This document shows, piece after piece, positions 1 through 8,945 of a DNA stretch of 45,523 nt. The DNA is taken from positions 1 through 45,523 of the forward strand of contig JBDSHG010000107.1 of assembly GCA_039918615.1 (NCBI GenBank), in the 5' to 3' direction. The notes beneath the pieces were generated by a model. The model saw nothing but the letters and a program-made list of their open reading frames with translations. It had not been told where the DNA came from and made no database searches. Both the position numbers and the translations under genes were made by a program. Position 1 is the stretch's first letter. Each line of letters starts with the position of its first letter. The DNA is from FEN-1250 sp039918615 (GTDB taxonomy: Bacteria > Gemmatimonadota > Gemmatimonadetes > Gemmatimonadales > Gemmatimonadaceae).

Positions 1-2137
1 TGATGACCACCATACCGACAACGGTGTCGTCGGGTTTGAGCTCGATTCCCTTCACGCCTGTCGTATCGCGGCCCATCTGACGGACATCCTGCTCGTGGAA
101 CCGGCAGGATAGTCCATGCCTGGTGGCGAGCACGATATCGTTGGTGCCGCTGGTCACCTGGACATCGATGAGCTCGTCGCCAGCCTCGATCTTGATCGCC
201 TTGATGCCGTTCTGGCGAACGTTCGAATACTGCGACAGCGCACTCTTTTTCACCGTTCCCTTCTTGGTGCAGAAAAGGAGGAACTGCGTATCGGTGAACT
301 CGCGCACCGGTACCATCGACTTGATCTGCGTGTCCGGCTGAACGTTGATCAGATTGACGATCGGCTTGCCCTTGGTCGCCCGCCCCGCCTGCGGGATCTC
401 GTGCACCTTGAGCCAGAAGCAGCGCCCGTCATCGGTAAAGCAGAGGATGTAATCGTGAGTCGAGCCGATGAACAGCCGCTCGATGAAATCCTCATCCTTC
501 AGCGATTGACCGCTCAATCCGCGCCCGCCCCGGCGCTGCTTGCGGTAGGTGGACACTGATGTCCGCTTGATGTAGCCGGCATGCGAAATCGTGATCACCA
601 TGTCTTCTTCGGCGATCAGGTCTTCGATGGTGAACTCGCCCTCGTCACTCGTGATCTCCGACCGGCGCTCGTCGCCGAATCGCTTGAGCGAGTCGAGCAG
701 CTCGTCGCGGATGATCGTCATCCGGCGCGGGCGGGATTCGAGAATCGACCGCAGCTCCTTCACGAACGCGCGCACTTCCTTGAGCTCGGCTTCCAGCTTC
801 TCGATCTCGAGGCCGGTGAGCTTGGCGAGTCGCATGTTGAGAATCGCTTCCGCCTGCCGCTCGCTCAGCTTGAACCTCGCCTGGAGCTGCGCACTGGCAG
901 TCGGCGTGTCACTGGCCGCACGGATGAGCTTGATCACGGCGTCGATGTTGTCGACGGCGATCTTGAGCCCCTCGAGGATGTGCTCGCGGTCGAGCGCCTT
1001 GTTCAGATCGAACTGCGTGCGACGGACCACGACCTCGTGCCGGTGCGCAATGTAGTGCTCGAGGAGCTCCTTGAGCGGCATTACCTTCGGCACGAGCTGC
1101 CCAGTGTTGACGTCGGGCACCAGCGCGAGATTGATGACGCCGAACGTCGACTGCATGGTGGTGTGCTTGTACAGCTGGTTCAGCACCACACGCGGAATCG
1201 CATCGCGCTTCAGCTCGATCACGATACGCATCCCGTCGCGGTCCGACTCGTCGCGCAGCGCGCTGATCCCCTCGAGCTTCGCTTCCTTCGTGAGCTCGGC
1301 GATTTGCTTGACGAGGCTCGCCTTGTTCACCTGGTACGGAATCTCCGTGACGACGATCTGCGACTTGTTCGACGACTCCTTCTCCTCGATGACCGCACGC
1401 GCGCGCATGACGATCCGTCCGCGCCCCGTTTCCTGATAATTGAAGATTCCTTCGCGGCCGTAGATGTAGCCGCCCGTCGGGAAATCGGGACCCTTGATCA
1501 GCTTCCGGATGTCCGCCATCGTCGCGTCGGGTTTGGCGATCAGGTGCACGACCGCGGCGATGACCTCGCGCAGATTGTGGGGCGGCATGTTCGTCGCCAT
1601 TCCGACCGCGATCCCCGACGACCCGTTGACCACGAGATTCGGAATTCCCGACGGCAGCACGCTCGGCTCGACCAGGCGGTCGTCGTAGTTCGCGACGTAG
1701 TTGACCGTCTCCTTGTCGATGTCCGCCAACAGCTCCATCGCGATCGGCATCAGCTTCGCTTCGGTGTACCGATACGCGGCCGCGGGATCGCCATCGACCG
1801 ATCCGAAATTTCCCTGTCCATCGATGAGCGGATAGCGCAGGGAGAAGTCCTGCACCATTCGCACGAGCGCATCGTAGACGCTCGAGTCACCGTGCGGATG
1901 GTACTTGCCGAGCACATCGCCGACGACCGTCGCTGCCTTCTTGAACGGACGCCCCGGGACGAGCCCGAGCTCGTTCATCGCATAGAGCACGCGCCGGTGC
2001 ACCGGCTTGAGTCCATCGCGTACATCAGGGAGCGCGCGCGAGACGATGACGCTCATCGAATAGTTGATGAACGACTCTTTCACCTCGGCGTCGATGAGGC
2101 GCGAGACGATGCGTTCCCGGTTGTTCGGAGCGGTCAT
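1..2137 (-). CDS. gyrA: DNA gyrase subunit A (3' end outside window)
   Basis: Type IIA topoisomerase breakage-reunion subunit, which with GyrB introduces negative supercoils. On the minus strand translation starts with ATG at 2137 and runs off the window at base 1, giving about 712 codons of a protein usually 800-900 residues long. The start reads MTAPNNRERIVSRLI. The quinolone region contains HPHGDSSVYDALVR, with Ser and Asp at the two classical resistance positions, so no target mutation is visible. The active-site Tyr lies in RYTEAK at about residue 124. The C-terminal domain carries the GyrA box QRRGGRG (bases 518-538, residues 534-540), which identifies GyrA rather than ParC. It is the last gene seen of a minus-strand run starting at 5581, but a 127-bp gap upstream leaves room for its own promoter. 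Confidence 0.97.
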   Translation of the reverse strand, partial: MTAPNNRERIVSRLIDAEVKESFINYSMSVIVSRALPDVRDGLKPVHRRVLYAMNELGLVPGRPFKKAATVVGDVLGKYHPHGDSSVYDALVRMVQDFSLRYPLIDGQGNFGSVDGDPAAAYRYTEAKLMPIAMELLADIDKETVNYVANYDDRLVEPSVLPSGIPNLVVNGSSGIAVGMATNMPPHNLREVIAAVVHLIAKPDATMADIRKLIKGPDFPTGGYIYGREGIFNYQETGRGRIVMRARAVIEEKESSNKSQIVVTEIPYQVNKASLVKQIAELTKEAKLEGISALRDESDRDGMRIVIELKRDAIPRVVLNQLYKHTTMQSTFGVINLALVPDVNTGQLVPKVMPLKELLEHYIAHRHEVVVRRTQFDLNKALDREHILEGLKIAVDNIDAVIKLIRAASDTPTASAQLQARFKLSERQAEAILNMRLAKLTGLEIEKLEAELKEVRAFVKELRSILESRPRRMTIIRDELLDSLKRFGDERRSEITSDEGEFTIEDLIAEEDMVITISHAGYIKRTSVSTYRKQRRGGRGLSGQSLKDEDFIERLFIGSTHDYILCFTDDGRCFWLKVHEIPQAGRATKGKPIVNLINVQPDTQIKSMVPVREFTDTQFLLFCTKKGTVKKSALSQYSNVRQNGIKAIKIEAGDELIDVQVTSGTNDIVLATRHGLSCRFHEQDVRQMGRDTTGVKGIELKPDDTVVGMVVI

Positions 2138-2264
2138 GAGGCGGGGGTTACTGGAGGAGAATCCGGCGTGCGGACAGCAACAGAAATATACAGCGTGGAG
2201 GCGGTGTCAGCAACCCGCGATGCGTCCTATAATCCATTTAACCGCAACAACTTACGTCCACAGC

Positions 2265-3023
2265 TCAGGCAGGCAGGTCCTCGCTGTCGACGGGGCCCTC
2301 GTCGACCTCCTCGACCTCCCCCGATTCCCGCGCCGCGCGCTTCGCATTTTCCCAGGCGATCGTCTCGCGCTCCGCGCGCAAACGCTCGTACCACTCGCGC
2401 GTAATCTCGCCGGCCAGCTCGCGATTGCCGAGTCCGAACGACAGCGCAAAGGCGAGTGCGAGCGCGCCGAAGATGATGGCGAACGCCGTCGTTACGATCT
2501 CCGTCGCGATCCCGAGCTCCTGCAGCGCCATGAAGATCGCGAGGATGATGACCCCCGCCCGCCCCACGCGCGCGAGCGTCGGGCCGCCCGGGATGCTCCC
2601 GGCCGATGCCATCAACAGCCCATCCACGAACTCGCCGAGTACGATGCCGACGAGAATGATCACGAGCGCGGCGATTACACTCGGGATGTAGCTCACGAGC
2701 TCGGAGAACACGTTGGTCAGCGACGACAGTCCGAGCGCGTTCGCGGCGACGAGGATCACGACGAACATCACGAACCAGAAGGCGATGTTGCCGAGGAGTC
2801 GGGACGGCGTGCGCCGCCACCCCGTGCGCTCGACGGCATCGAGCACGCCGCCGCGCTTCAGCCACCGGTTGATGCCGAGCTTGTTCAACCCGCGATCGAT
2901 CGCGCGCTCGATGAGCTTCGCGAGCAGGTAGCCGGCGAAGAGGATGACGAGCGCGCCGAGCAGTGCGGGGATGTACAGCGCGAGTTGATCGAAGCTGCCC
3001 TGCAGACGGTCCAGAAATTCCAC
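2265..3023 (-). CDS. Mechanosensitive-channel-like membrane protein (conserved TM helix repeat, CmpX/MscS-related)
   Basis: Inner-membrane protein of 252 residues with a GTG start preceded by GGGAG. It has at least four hydrophobic segments, at roughly residues 17-38, 80-102, 112-140 and 160-205. The first is followed by an amphipathic Lys/Arg-rich stretch (KLIERAIDRGLNKLG) that recurs in the conserved TM helix family, best known from CmpX and related MscS-like proteins. No large cytoplasmic MscS beta domain is present. The C-terminus is acidic and probably disordered. The gene lies 24 bp after the RCC1 lipoprotein and upstream of gyrA. A role in envelope tension or osmotic response is inferred from the family only. 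Confidence 0.75.
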   Translation of the reverse strand: MEFLDRLQGSFDQLALYIPALLGALVILFAGYLLAKLIERAIDRGLNKLGINRWLKRGGVLDAVERTGWRRTPSRLLGNIAFWFVMFVVILVAANALGLSSLTNVFSELVSYIPSVIAALVIILVGIVLGEFVDGLLMASAGSIPGGPTLARVGRAGVIILAIFMALQELGIATEIVTTAFAIIFGALALAFALSFGLGNRELAGEITREWYERLRAERETIAWENAKRAARESGEVEEVDEGPVDSEDLPA

Positions 3024-3047
3024 AGCGTGCTCCCGGCGATGCGCCGG

Positions 3048-4298
3048 CTAAGGATGATCCCGCGTGGCGAACATCAGCCGCGCCGGCGCGAAGCTGCGTT
3101 TGTGCCCGCCCGTGCCGAGCTGCCCATTTCCGTTCGACCCCCAACAATACACAGTATGATCCGCGGAGAGTGCGCAGCTGTGCGCGCTGCCGGATGCGAG
3201 CGCGACGAACTTCGTCGTTCCTGCGATTGGTGCAGGGACGGTCGCATCGGCGGCGCGCCCAGCGAGCTGTCCGTCGTCGTCGGCGCCCCAACATTCCGCC
3301 ACGCCACTCTTCGTGAGCGCGCACGTGAACTCACGCCCTGCGGCAACCGCGATGTAGCGCGCATCGCCCATCACCGCCGTCGGACCGAGCGGCTCGCGAA
3401 AGCCGCTGCCGAGCTGCCCGTGATCGTTGGTGCCCCAGCAATAGAGCACGCCGCCGGTCGTGATCGCGCAGCTGTGATTCACGCCGGTCGCGACAGCCGT
3501 GAAGCGAAGCGAATCAGCGGGCTGGCGCAGCGGAAGCGCGCACATCGCCGGGCCAGCATCGCTCTGGCACGCATCGCTGGCCTCGACGCCGATCGCGCCA
3601 CCGTTGTCGAGCCCCCAGCAGTAGAGCTTTCCCTCGATGGTGATCCCGCAGCTGTCGTGCGGCCCCGCGCTCACGAATGACCAGGTGAGCTGCGGCGCGA
3701 CCTGCACCGCCGGCGAGTATTTGCTGAACACACTGAGCCCCAGCTCGCCGTGCAGATTCTCCCCCCAACACCAGAGCTTCCCGTCGGACGTGATCGCGCA
3801 GCTGTGATTCTTCCCCGCCGAGATCTTCGCGAACGCGGGCGCATTCTGTACGCGGTACGGCTCGGGGATCGTGCCAAGTGTGTCGCTCCCGAGCTGCCCC
3901 GCGATGCTCGAGCCCCAGCAGTACGCCACGCCATCAGTGGTGAGTCCGCAGCTGTGCGAGCCGCCCGTGACGACGGCCTTCCACTTGAGCCCCTCGCCGA
4001 CGGCGACCGGGAGCGGCCGCTCCGTAGTGCCGCTGTCGCCGAGCTGTCCCTGCTCGTTGCGCCCCCAGCAGAACAGCTCCGCACTCTCGGCCACGCCGCA
4101 CGAGTCGCCGCTTCCCGCGTCGACCATGCTGAACGATGGCGACGCGGTCATCGGCGGGAGCGGCTCCTCCGGCGGCGCCTCGCGCACCGGCGCCTTCTGC
4201 TCGACGACGGGCGCGGCGACTGGCTTCGTCTTGGGCGTCGCGTCCGTCGAGCACGCGAGCACGAGCGGCAGGATGACGAACAGCGTCCATCGCTTCAC
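3048..4298 (-). CDS. RCC1-repeat lipoprotein, predicted seven-bladed propeller
   Basis: A 416-residue protein with a short lipoprotein signal (LVLAC, Cys16), a Pro/Ala/Glu-rich linker to about residue 55, then seven RCC1-type repeats. Each repeat carries a [HDF][ST]C[AG][LI] segment about ten residues before a CWG motif, followed by GQLG or a variant. Seven blades match the fold of RCC1. Nearly every blade has a Cys pair, as expected for a disulfide-stabilised exported propeller. The fourth repeat carries an insertion with two extra Cys. Start is GTG at 4298. Related bacterial proteins are annotated only as RCC1-repeat or BNR-like, and no partner is known. It sits between a zinc ribbon gene and a channel-like gene on the same strand. 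Confidence 0.85.
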   Translation of the reverse strand: MKRWTLFVILPLVLACSTDATPKTKPVAAPVVEQKAPVREAPPEEPLPPMTASPSFSMVDAGSGDSCGVAESAELFCWGRNEQGQLGDSGTTERPLPVAVGEGLKWKAVVTGGSHSCGLTTDGVAYCWGSSIAGQLGSDTLGTIPEPYRVQNAPAFAKISAGKNHSCAITSDGKLWCWGENLHGELGLSVFSKYSPAVQVAPQLTWSFVSAGPHDSCGITIEGKLYCWGLDNGGAIGVEASDACQSDAGPAMCALPLRQPADSLRFTAVATGVNHSCAITTGGVLYCWGTNDHGQLGSGFREPLGPTAVMGDARYIAVAAGREFTCALTKSGVAECWGADDDGQLAGRAADATVPAPIAGTTKFVALASGSAHSCALSADHTVYCWGSNGNGQLGTGGHKRSFAPARLMFATRDHP

Positions 4299-4320
4299 GG
4301 GGACCCAGCGGTTGAAGAAA

Positions 4321-4545
4321 TCAGTTTCGCGTTCCCTTCTTCACATCGAATATGGCGCTCCGCTTGCACTGCGGACAGATGAGCCACTCGCGCCGCCGCG
4401 CGTAGCCGAGCCCGAAGGAGCCGCCGCCGATGGGCCGCGTGGTGAGCACGACGTCGCATCGCGGGCACGCGGGGGCGTCGCCCGCGAGGATCGCCGCGCG
4501 GATGCGCTGATGCTCCTCCGGCGTGTACTGCGCGTGGTCAGTCAT
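4321..4545 (-). CDS. Small zinc-ribbon protein
   Basis: A 74-residue protein with two Cys-x-x-Cys knuckles (CPRC near residue 28 and CPQC near residue 58) about 30 residues apart, typical of a zinc ribbon. Between them lies a Gly/Arg-rich segment. The N-terminal TPEEHQRIRAAIL helix resembles short regulatory-type proteins but gives no family assignment. The start codon overlaps the 3' end of the upstream alcohol dehydrogenase gene by 8 bp, so the two are probably translationally coupled. Function unknown; a nucleic-acid or protein-binding role would be a guess. Confidence 0.65.
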   Translation of the reverse strand: MTDHAQYTPEEHQRIRAAILAGDAPACPRCDVVLTTRPIGGGSFGLGYARRREWLICPQCKRSAIFDVKKGTRN

Positions 4546-5581
4546 CGCGCAGACGGATCACGATCTTCCCGAACTGATCGCCGTGCGAGAGACGCGCGTA
4601 CGCTTCTCGCGCACGGTCGAGCGCGAACACCGCATCGATGGGCGGAAGGAGCGCGCCGTCACCGAGCGCGCGCACGATCGCATCGAGCTCGCGATCGTTT
4701 CCCATCGTCGAACCCATGATCGTCCACTGATGCCAGAACAGCTTGCGCACATCCGTCTCGACCATGGGTCCCGACGTCGCGCCGCAGGTGACGAGACGCC
4801 CGCCGCGGCCGAGCACGCGAAGCGAGCGCTCCCACGTCGCTTCGCCCACATCGTCGAGCACGACGTGCACGCCGCGTCTCCCGTTCCGCTCGCGGATCTC
4901 GCGGACGATATCGCCGGTGCGATGGTTGAAGGTCTCGTGAGCTCCCAGTTCTCGCGCGCGCGCGAGCTTCGCATCGCTCCCGGATGTCACCCAGACGCGT
5001 GCACCGATGCGCCTCGCGATCTGGAGCGCGGCGATAGCAACGCCGCCGCCGATCCCCCAGATGAGCATCGTTTCGCCGGGCTGCAGCTGCGCGCGCGTGA
5101 CGACGAGGCGCCAGGCGGTGAGCGTCGCGAGGGTGAAGGCCGAAGCCTGCTCCCACGAGATCCCCGCGGGGATGCGACGGAGATTTGCGGCGTCGATGAC
5201 GAAGTACTCGGCGGCGGTGCCCGGGAGATGCTCGCCCAGCATCTTGAAGTGCTCGCAGAGGGACTGCTCGCCCGCCTTGCAGAAGTCGCAGCGGCGATCG
5301 CTGATGCCGGGGTTGATCATGACGCGGTCGCCGACGGCGATGTCGGCGACGGAATCGCCGGTCGCGTCGACGATGCCGGCGCCGTCCGCGCAGACGACCC
5401 AGTTGGGGTGCGGCGTCATGCCGGGGAGGCCGGCCAGGACGAGGAGGTCGAGATGATTGAGCGCGACCGCGTGCATGCGTACGCGCACGCTCGTTGGCGA
5501 GGTCAGCGCTGGAATCGGAAGATCGGCAACGACTTGCAATTGCTCCAGCCCGCCGTGGGCGGAGACCGTGAGCGCTCGCAC
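4538..5581 (-). CDS. Zinc-binding alcohol dehydrogenase / quinone oxidoreductase family (MDR)
   Basis: A 347-residue medium-chain dehydrogenase/reductase. The structural zinc loop is partly recognisable (CDFCKAGEQSLCEHF), so this is a zinc-type MDR and not a zinc-free quinone reductase. The Rossmann nucleotide site is IWGIGGGVAIAALQIA in mid-protein. Substrate is not predictable from the sequence. The gene uses a GTG start at 5581, with a TATAAC hexamer 14 nt upstream (5596-5601). It is the first gene of the minus-strand run toward gyrA and diverges from odhB. Confidence 0.85.
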   Translation of the reverse strand: MRALTVSAHGGLEQLQVVADLPIPALTSPTSVRVRMHAVALNHLDLLVLAGLPGMTPHPNWVVCADGAGIVDATGDSVADIAVGDRVMINPGISDRRCDFCKAGEQSLCEHFKMLGEHLPGTAAEYFVIDAANLRRIPAGISWEQASAFTLATLTAWRLVVTRAQLQPGETMLIWGIGGGVAIAALQIARRIGARVWVTSGSDAKLARARELGAHETFNHRTGDIVREIRERNGRRGVHVVLDDVGEATWERSLRVLGRGGRLVTCGATSGPMVETDVRKLFWHQWTIMGSTMGNDRELDAIVRALGDGALLPPIDAVFALDRAREAYARLSHGDQFGKIVIRLRDD

Positions 5582-5595
5582 GCGGAGGGGCTCCC

Positions 5596-5601
5596 GTTAT
5601 A
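5596..5601 (-). promoter_or_regulatory. Candidate -10 element of the alcohol dehydrogenase gene
   Basis: TATAAC on the minus strand, 14 nt before the GTG start. Five of six bases match the sigma-70 consensus. No convincing -35 hexamer lies 16-18 nt upstream, so the call is tentative. If used, the 5' leader would be only a few nucleotides long. Confidence 0.35.
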
Positions 5602-5693
5602 TTTGGTGTCGAATGCTAAGAGTCGGCGGCGCGGCGAGCAACGCGATGATCGCGTGGGCAGCCGCGAGTTTTCGACACTCAAATGAAGGCGGA

Positions 5694-6941
5694 ATGATCT
5701 CGATCAAGGTTCCTCCGCTCGGCGAGTCGATCGTGGAAGCGACGATCGCGCGGTGGCTGAAGAAGGAGGGCGACGCGGTCGCCCAGAACGAATCGCTGGT
5801 GGAGCTCGAGACCGACAAGATCACGGTCGAGGTGCCGGCATTCAAAGCGGGTGTGCTGACGAAGCAGCTGAAGAAGGAAGGGGACGTCGTACAGGTGGGG
5901 GAGGAGATCGGCGCGATCGAGGAGGGCGCGACGACGGCTGCCGTTGCGGCTGCGCCTGTGAAGACGGAGGCAACGGCGCCGGAGTCCGAGCCGCCGTCCG
6001 CCACGCCGTCCGCCAGGTCGTCCGCCCCAGCGAAGACGTCGCCGGCGGTGCGCCGTATCGCCGCCGAAGAGGGGATCGATCCGGCCAAGGTCGCCGCGAG
6101 TGGGCCGGGCGGACGCGTGACGAAGGGCGACATGCTCGCCGCTGCAGCCGCACCGAAGAGCGCCGCTGCGACTGCTCCTGCAGCTACTCCGGCCGCGCCA
6201 GCTCGCGTACCAGCGCCCGCCGCGAGCGCACCAGCGTCGGAGAACGGACGGGAGACGCGCGAGCGCATGACGACGCGTCGACGTCGCATCGCCGAGCACC
6301 TGCTGGAGTCGCAGCATGCGACGGCGCATCTGACGACGTTCAACGAGGTCGACATGTCGGCCGTCTCCGCGGTGCGCGATCGTCTGCGCGAGCGCATCGA
6401 GAAGGAGCACGGCGTCAAGCTCACGTACATGCCCTTCTTCGCGAAGGCCGCCGCGCTCGCGCTCAAGGCGTATCCCACGGTCAACGCGCAGATCGACGGC
6501 GACTCCGTCGTCTACAAGCACTATGTGAATCTCGGCATCGCCGTTGCGGCGGAGAACGGGCTCGTGGTGCCGGTGGTGAAGGACGCCGACCGGATGTCGA
6601 TGCTCGACTTCAGCCGCGCGCTCACGGCGGTGGCGAAGCGCGCGCGCGATGGCGCGCTCACGATGGATGATCTCACCGGCGGCAGCTTCACGATCACGAA
6701 CGGCGGCGTCTTCGGCTCGCTCGTCTCGACGCCGATTCTGAACTATCCGCAGGTCGCGATTCTGGGGCTGCACAAGATCCAGGACCGCCCAGTCGCGATC
6801 GACAAGAAGGTCGAGATCCGGCCGATGATGTACCTCGCGCTCTCGTACGACCACCGGCTCGTCGATGGACAGCAGGCGGTGCTCTTCCTCGTGCGGATCA
6901 AGGAGCTGATCGAGGATCCGGCGGCGATGCTCGTCGAATGA
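5694..6941 (+). CDS. odhB: 2-oxoglutarate dehydrogenase E2, dihydrolipoyl succinyltransferase
   Basis: A 415-residue acyltransferase core of a 2-oxoacid dehydrogenase complex. The N-terminal lipoyl domain (residues 1-78) has the lipoylated lysine in ETDKITVEV (Lys42). An Ala/Pro/Ser-rich linker leads to the peripheral subunit-binding domain (about 117-150), then a second linker and the catalytic domain with DHRLVDG near the end (His387, Asp391). The single lipoyl domain and the PPLGESI start favour the succinyltransferase (sucB) over pyruvate E2. The reading frame is open upstream, but ATG 5694 is preferred because AAGGCGGA lies just before it and the lipoyl domain begins there. The E1 gene is not in the window; lpd follows by 22 bp. 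Confidence 0.9.
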   Translation: MISIKVPPLGESIVEATIARWLKKEGDAVAQNESLVELETDKITVEVPAFKAGVLTKQLKKEGDVVQVGEEIGAIEEGATTAAVAAAPVKTEATAPESEPPSATPSARSSAPAKTSPAVRRIAAEEGIDPAKVAASGPGGRVTKGDMLAAAAAPKSAAATAPAATPAAPARVPAPAASAPASENGRETRERMTTRRRRIAEHLLESQHATAHLTTFNEVDMSAVSAVRDRLRERIEKEHGVKLTYMPFFAKAAALALKAYPTVNAQIDGDSVVYKHYVNLGIAVAAENGLVVPVVKDADRMSMLDFSRALTAVAKRARDGALTMDDLTGGSFTITNGGVFGSLVSTPILNYPQVAILGLHKIQDRPVAIDKKVEIRPMMYLALSYDHRLVDGQQAVLFLVRIKELIEDPAAMLVE

Positions 6942-6963
6942 TCACGAGTGTCGTGCGACTGTC

Positions 6964-8376
6964 ATGACTGACACAGTGGAACCGGACGTGCTGATCATCG
7001 GCGGCGGCCCGGGCGGCTACGTTGCCGCCATCCGCGCCGCGCAGCTCGGCTTGTCGACCGTGTGCGTGGAGCGTGACGCGACGCTCGGCGGCACGTGCGT
7101 GAACGTTGGCTGCATCCCGAGCAAGGCGCTGCTCGAGAGCTCGCACCACTACGAGTTCGCGCGCGAGCGCGCGGCGACGCACGGCGTGATGGTCGGGGAC
7201 GTCGGGCTCGACCTCGAGGTGATGCAGAAGCGGAAGACGGCGGTGGTGGCGCAGAACACGCGCGGGATCGAGTTCCTGTTCAGGAAGAACAAGATCACGT
7301 GGGCGAAGGGGAGTGCGACGCTGCAGGCGGGGAATGTGGTCGAGGTGCGGGGGGCGCCCCCCGAAAACAATATCGTCGTCTACAAGCCCACATCCGTCAT
7401 CATCGCAACCGGCTCCGTACCGATCGCCCTCCCCTTCCTCCCCTTCGACGAGGATCGCGTCCTCTCCAACACCGGCGCGCTCACCCTCACCGAGGTTCCG
7501 AACCGTCTGATCGTCATCGGCGGCGGCGTCATCGGCGTCGAGCTCGGATCCGTGTGGCGCCGGCTCGGCGCGAAAGTCACGATTATCGAGCTCCTGCCGT
7601 CGATCCTCGCCGGCTACGATGGCGAGCTCGCGCGCGAGGCCGAGAAGACGTTCAGGAAACAGGGACTCGACATCCGTACCGGCACGAAGGTCACCGGTGC
7701 GCGCCGCGACGGTGATCGCATGCTCGTCGACATCGAGAAGGACGGTGCGAAGGAGACGCTCGAGGCCGACCGCGTGCTCGTCTCCGTCGGCCGCAAGCCT
7801 TCGCTCTCCGGCATCGATGCCAAGGCGCTCGGCCTCGCGCTCGGCACGCGCGGCGAGATCACCGTCGACAGCCAGATGCGCACCAATCTTCCCGGCGTCT
7901 ACGCGATCGGCGACGCAGTGGGCGGGCAGCTCCTCGCGCACAAGGCGGAGGATGAGGGGATCATCGCGGCGGAGGTCATCGCGGGACAGCAGTCGCACAT
8001 GCACTACGACGCGATGCCTGCGATCGTCTACACGACCCCCGAAGTCGCATCGGTCGGCCTCACCGAGGAGCAGGTGAAGGCGAGCGGGCGCGCGTACACG
8101 CTTGGCGCTTTTCCGTACTCGGCCAACGCGCGCGCGCGCACGGCGGGCGATGCGACCGGCTTCGTGAAGCTGATCGCCGATGCGGAGACCGATCGGCTGC
8201 TCGGCGCACACATCATCGGACCGACGGCGTCGGAGCTGCTTGCGGAGCTCACGCTGACGATGGAGTTCGGCGGCTCGAGCGAGGACATCGCGCTCACGAT
8301 CCACCCGCACCCCACACTGAGCGAGACGACGCGTGAAGCGGCGCTCGCCGTGCTCGGACGCGCGATTCACTTCTGA
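6964..8376 (+). CDS. lpd: Dihydrolipoyl dehydrogenase (E3)
   Basis: A 470-residue FAD-dependent pyridine nucleotide disulfide oxidoreductase that reoxidises the lipoyl arm of E2. FAD site GGGPGG at residues 13-18, redox-active disulfide GGTCVNVGCIPSK (Cys45/Cys50), NAD site GGGVIGVE in the middle, and the C-terminal HPHPTLSE motif (His447, His449) that completes the partner active site in the dimer. All key residues are intact and the length is normal. It follows odhB at 22 bp, so E2 and E3 are co-expressed and probably serve 2-oxoglutarate dehydrogenase. Confidence 0.96.
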   Translation: MTDTVEPDVLIIGGGPGGYVAAIRAAQLGLSTVCVERDATLGGTCVNVGCIPSKALLESSHHYEFARERAATHGVMVGDVGLDLEVMQKRKTAVVAQNTRGIEFLFRKNKITWAKGSATLQAGNVVEVRGAPPENNIVVYKPTSVIIATGSVPIALPFLPFDEDRVLSNTGALTLTEVPNRLIVIGGGVIGVELGSVWRRLGAKVTIIELLPSILAGYDGELAREAEKTFRKQGLDIRTGTKVTGARRDGDRMLVDIEKDGAKETLEADRVLVSVGRKPSLSGIDAKALGLALGTRGEITVDSQMRTNLPGVYAIGDAVGGQLLAHKAEDEGIIAAEVIAGQQSHMHYDAMPAIVYTTPEVASVGLTEEQVKASGRAYTLGAFPYSANARARTAGDATGFVKLIADAETDRLLGAHIIGPTASELLAELTLTMEFGGSSEDIALTIHPHPTLSETTREAALAVLGRAIHF

Positions 8377-8389
8377 CGCACGCGCCACG

Positions 8390-8878
8390 ATGAGCGACTG
8401 GCGCACGATCGTCACGGTTTCGGCTGAGCTCCTGCCGCAGGCATCGCCCATCATCGAGCGTGTGCTGCGCGGCACTCCATATCTCGATGGTGCACTCGAT
8501 GCGCTTCGCTCCGCGGTGGAGTCACCGGGCGCCGACGCACGAGCGGTGGGGACGATGCTCCATGGTCGTCTCGAGAGCGTGATCGTGTCCGGATTCTTCG
8601 GAGGCGCGGACGGCGCCGGACGAGTGCAGCTCACCGTGATCGACGCCGACGTCCGCCGCATGCGCCTCGGATGGCTGCTCGTCGAAGATGCGGTCTCGTA
8701 TCTGGAGATCAAGGGTGCGCGTTTCGTGCTGGCGGAGCTTCCCGACGATCCGCTCGCACTGCCGGGTGCGCGAGAATTTCTCGAATCGATGTCGTTCCGC
8801 GAGGAGAGCCGCGTCGAGAATTTCTACCGCGACGGCATCGCGCAGCTCTTCATGCGTCGAGCGAACACACCACGCTAG
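8390..8878 (+). CDS. GNAT-family N-acetyltransferase-like protein
   Basis: A 162-residue protein with a GNAT-like pattern: VQLTVIDADVRRMRLGWLLV, in which the usual R/Q-x-x-G-x-G/A acetyl-CoA loop is reduced to RRMRLGW, then a helix, a short strand (ARFVLAELP) and a C-terminal FLESMSFREESRVENFYRDG segment resembling the GNAT closing region. The ATG at 8390, 13 bp after lpd, is preferred over an upstream in-frame start at 8333 that would overlap lpd. The weak acetyl-CoA loop means catalysis is uncertain. Substrate unknown. A strong inverted repeat ends the operon 11 bp downstream. Confidence 0.65.
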   Translation: MSDWRTIVTVSAELLPQASPIIERVLRGTPYLDGALDALRSAVESPGADARAVGTMLHGRLESVIVSGFFGGADGAGRVQLTVIDADVRRMRLGWLLVEDAVSYLEIKGARFVLAELPDDPLALPGAREFLESMSFREESRVENFYRDGIAQLFMRRANTPR

Positions 8879-8888
8879 CGGATGTAAA

Positions 8889-8916
8889 GCGGGGAGGACC
8901 ATTCGGCCCTCCCCGC
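8889..8916. terminator. Bidirectional terminator hairpin
   Basis: A 9-bp perfect stem GCGGGGAGG / CCTCCCCGC (8889-8897 and 8908-8916) with a 10-nt loop lies between the convergent GNAT gene (ending 8878) and the secreted-protein gene (ending 8946). There is no long T-run on either side, so intrinsic strength is uncertain. Confidence 0.6.
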
Positions 8917-8945
8917 CTGGCTTCTATGAAATCGCTACGCGCGCA

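Noticed and set aside
581..2404. Long plus-strand open frame (607 codons) over gyrA
   Set aside because: It is Arg/His/Asp-rich with no similarity and lies antisense to gyrA, whose motifs are unmistakable; an effect of high GC.
5457..5693. Upstream extension of odhB
   Set aside because: The conserved lipoyl domain and ribosome site support ATG 5694; the extension overlaps the divergent gene and has no similarity.
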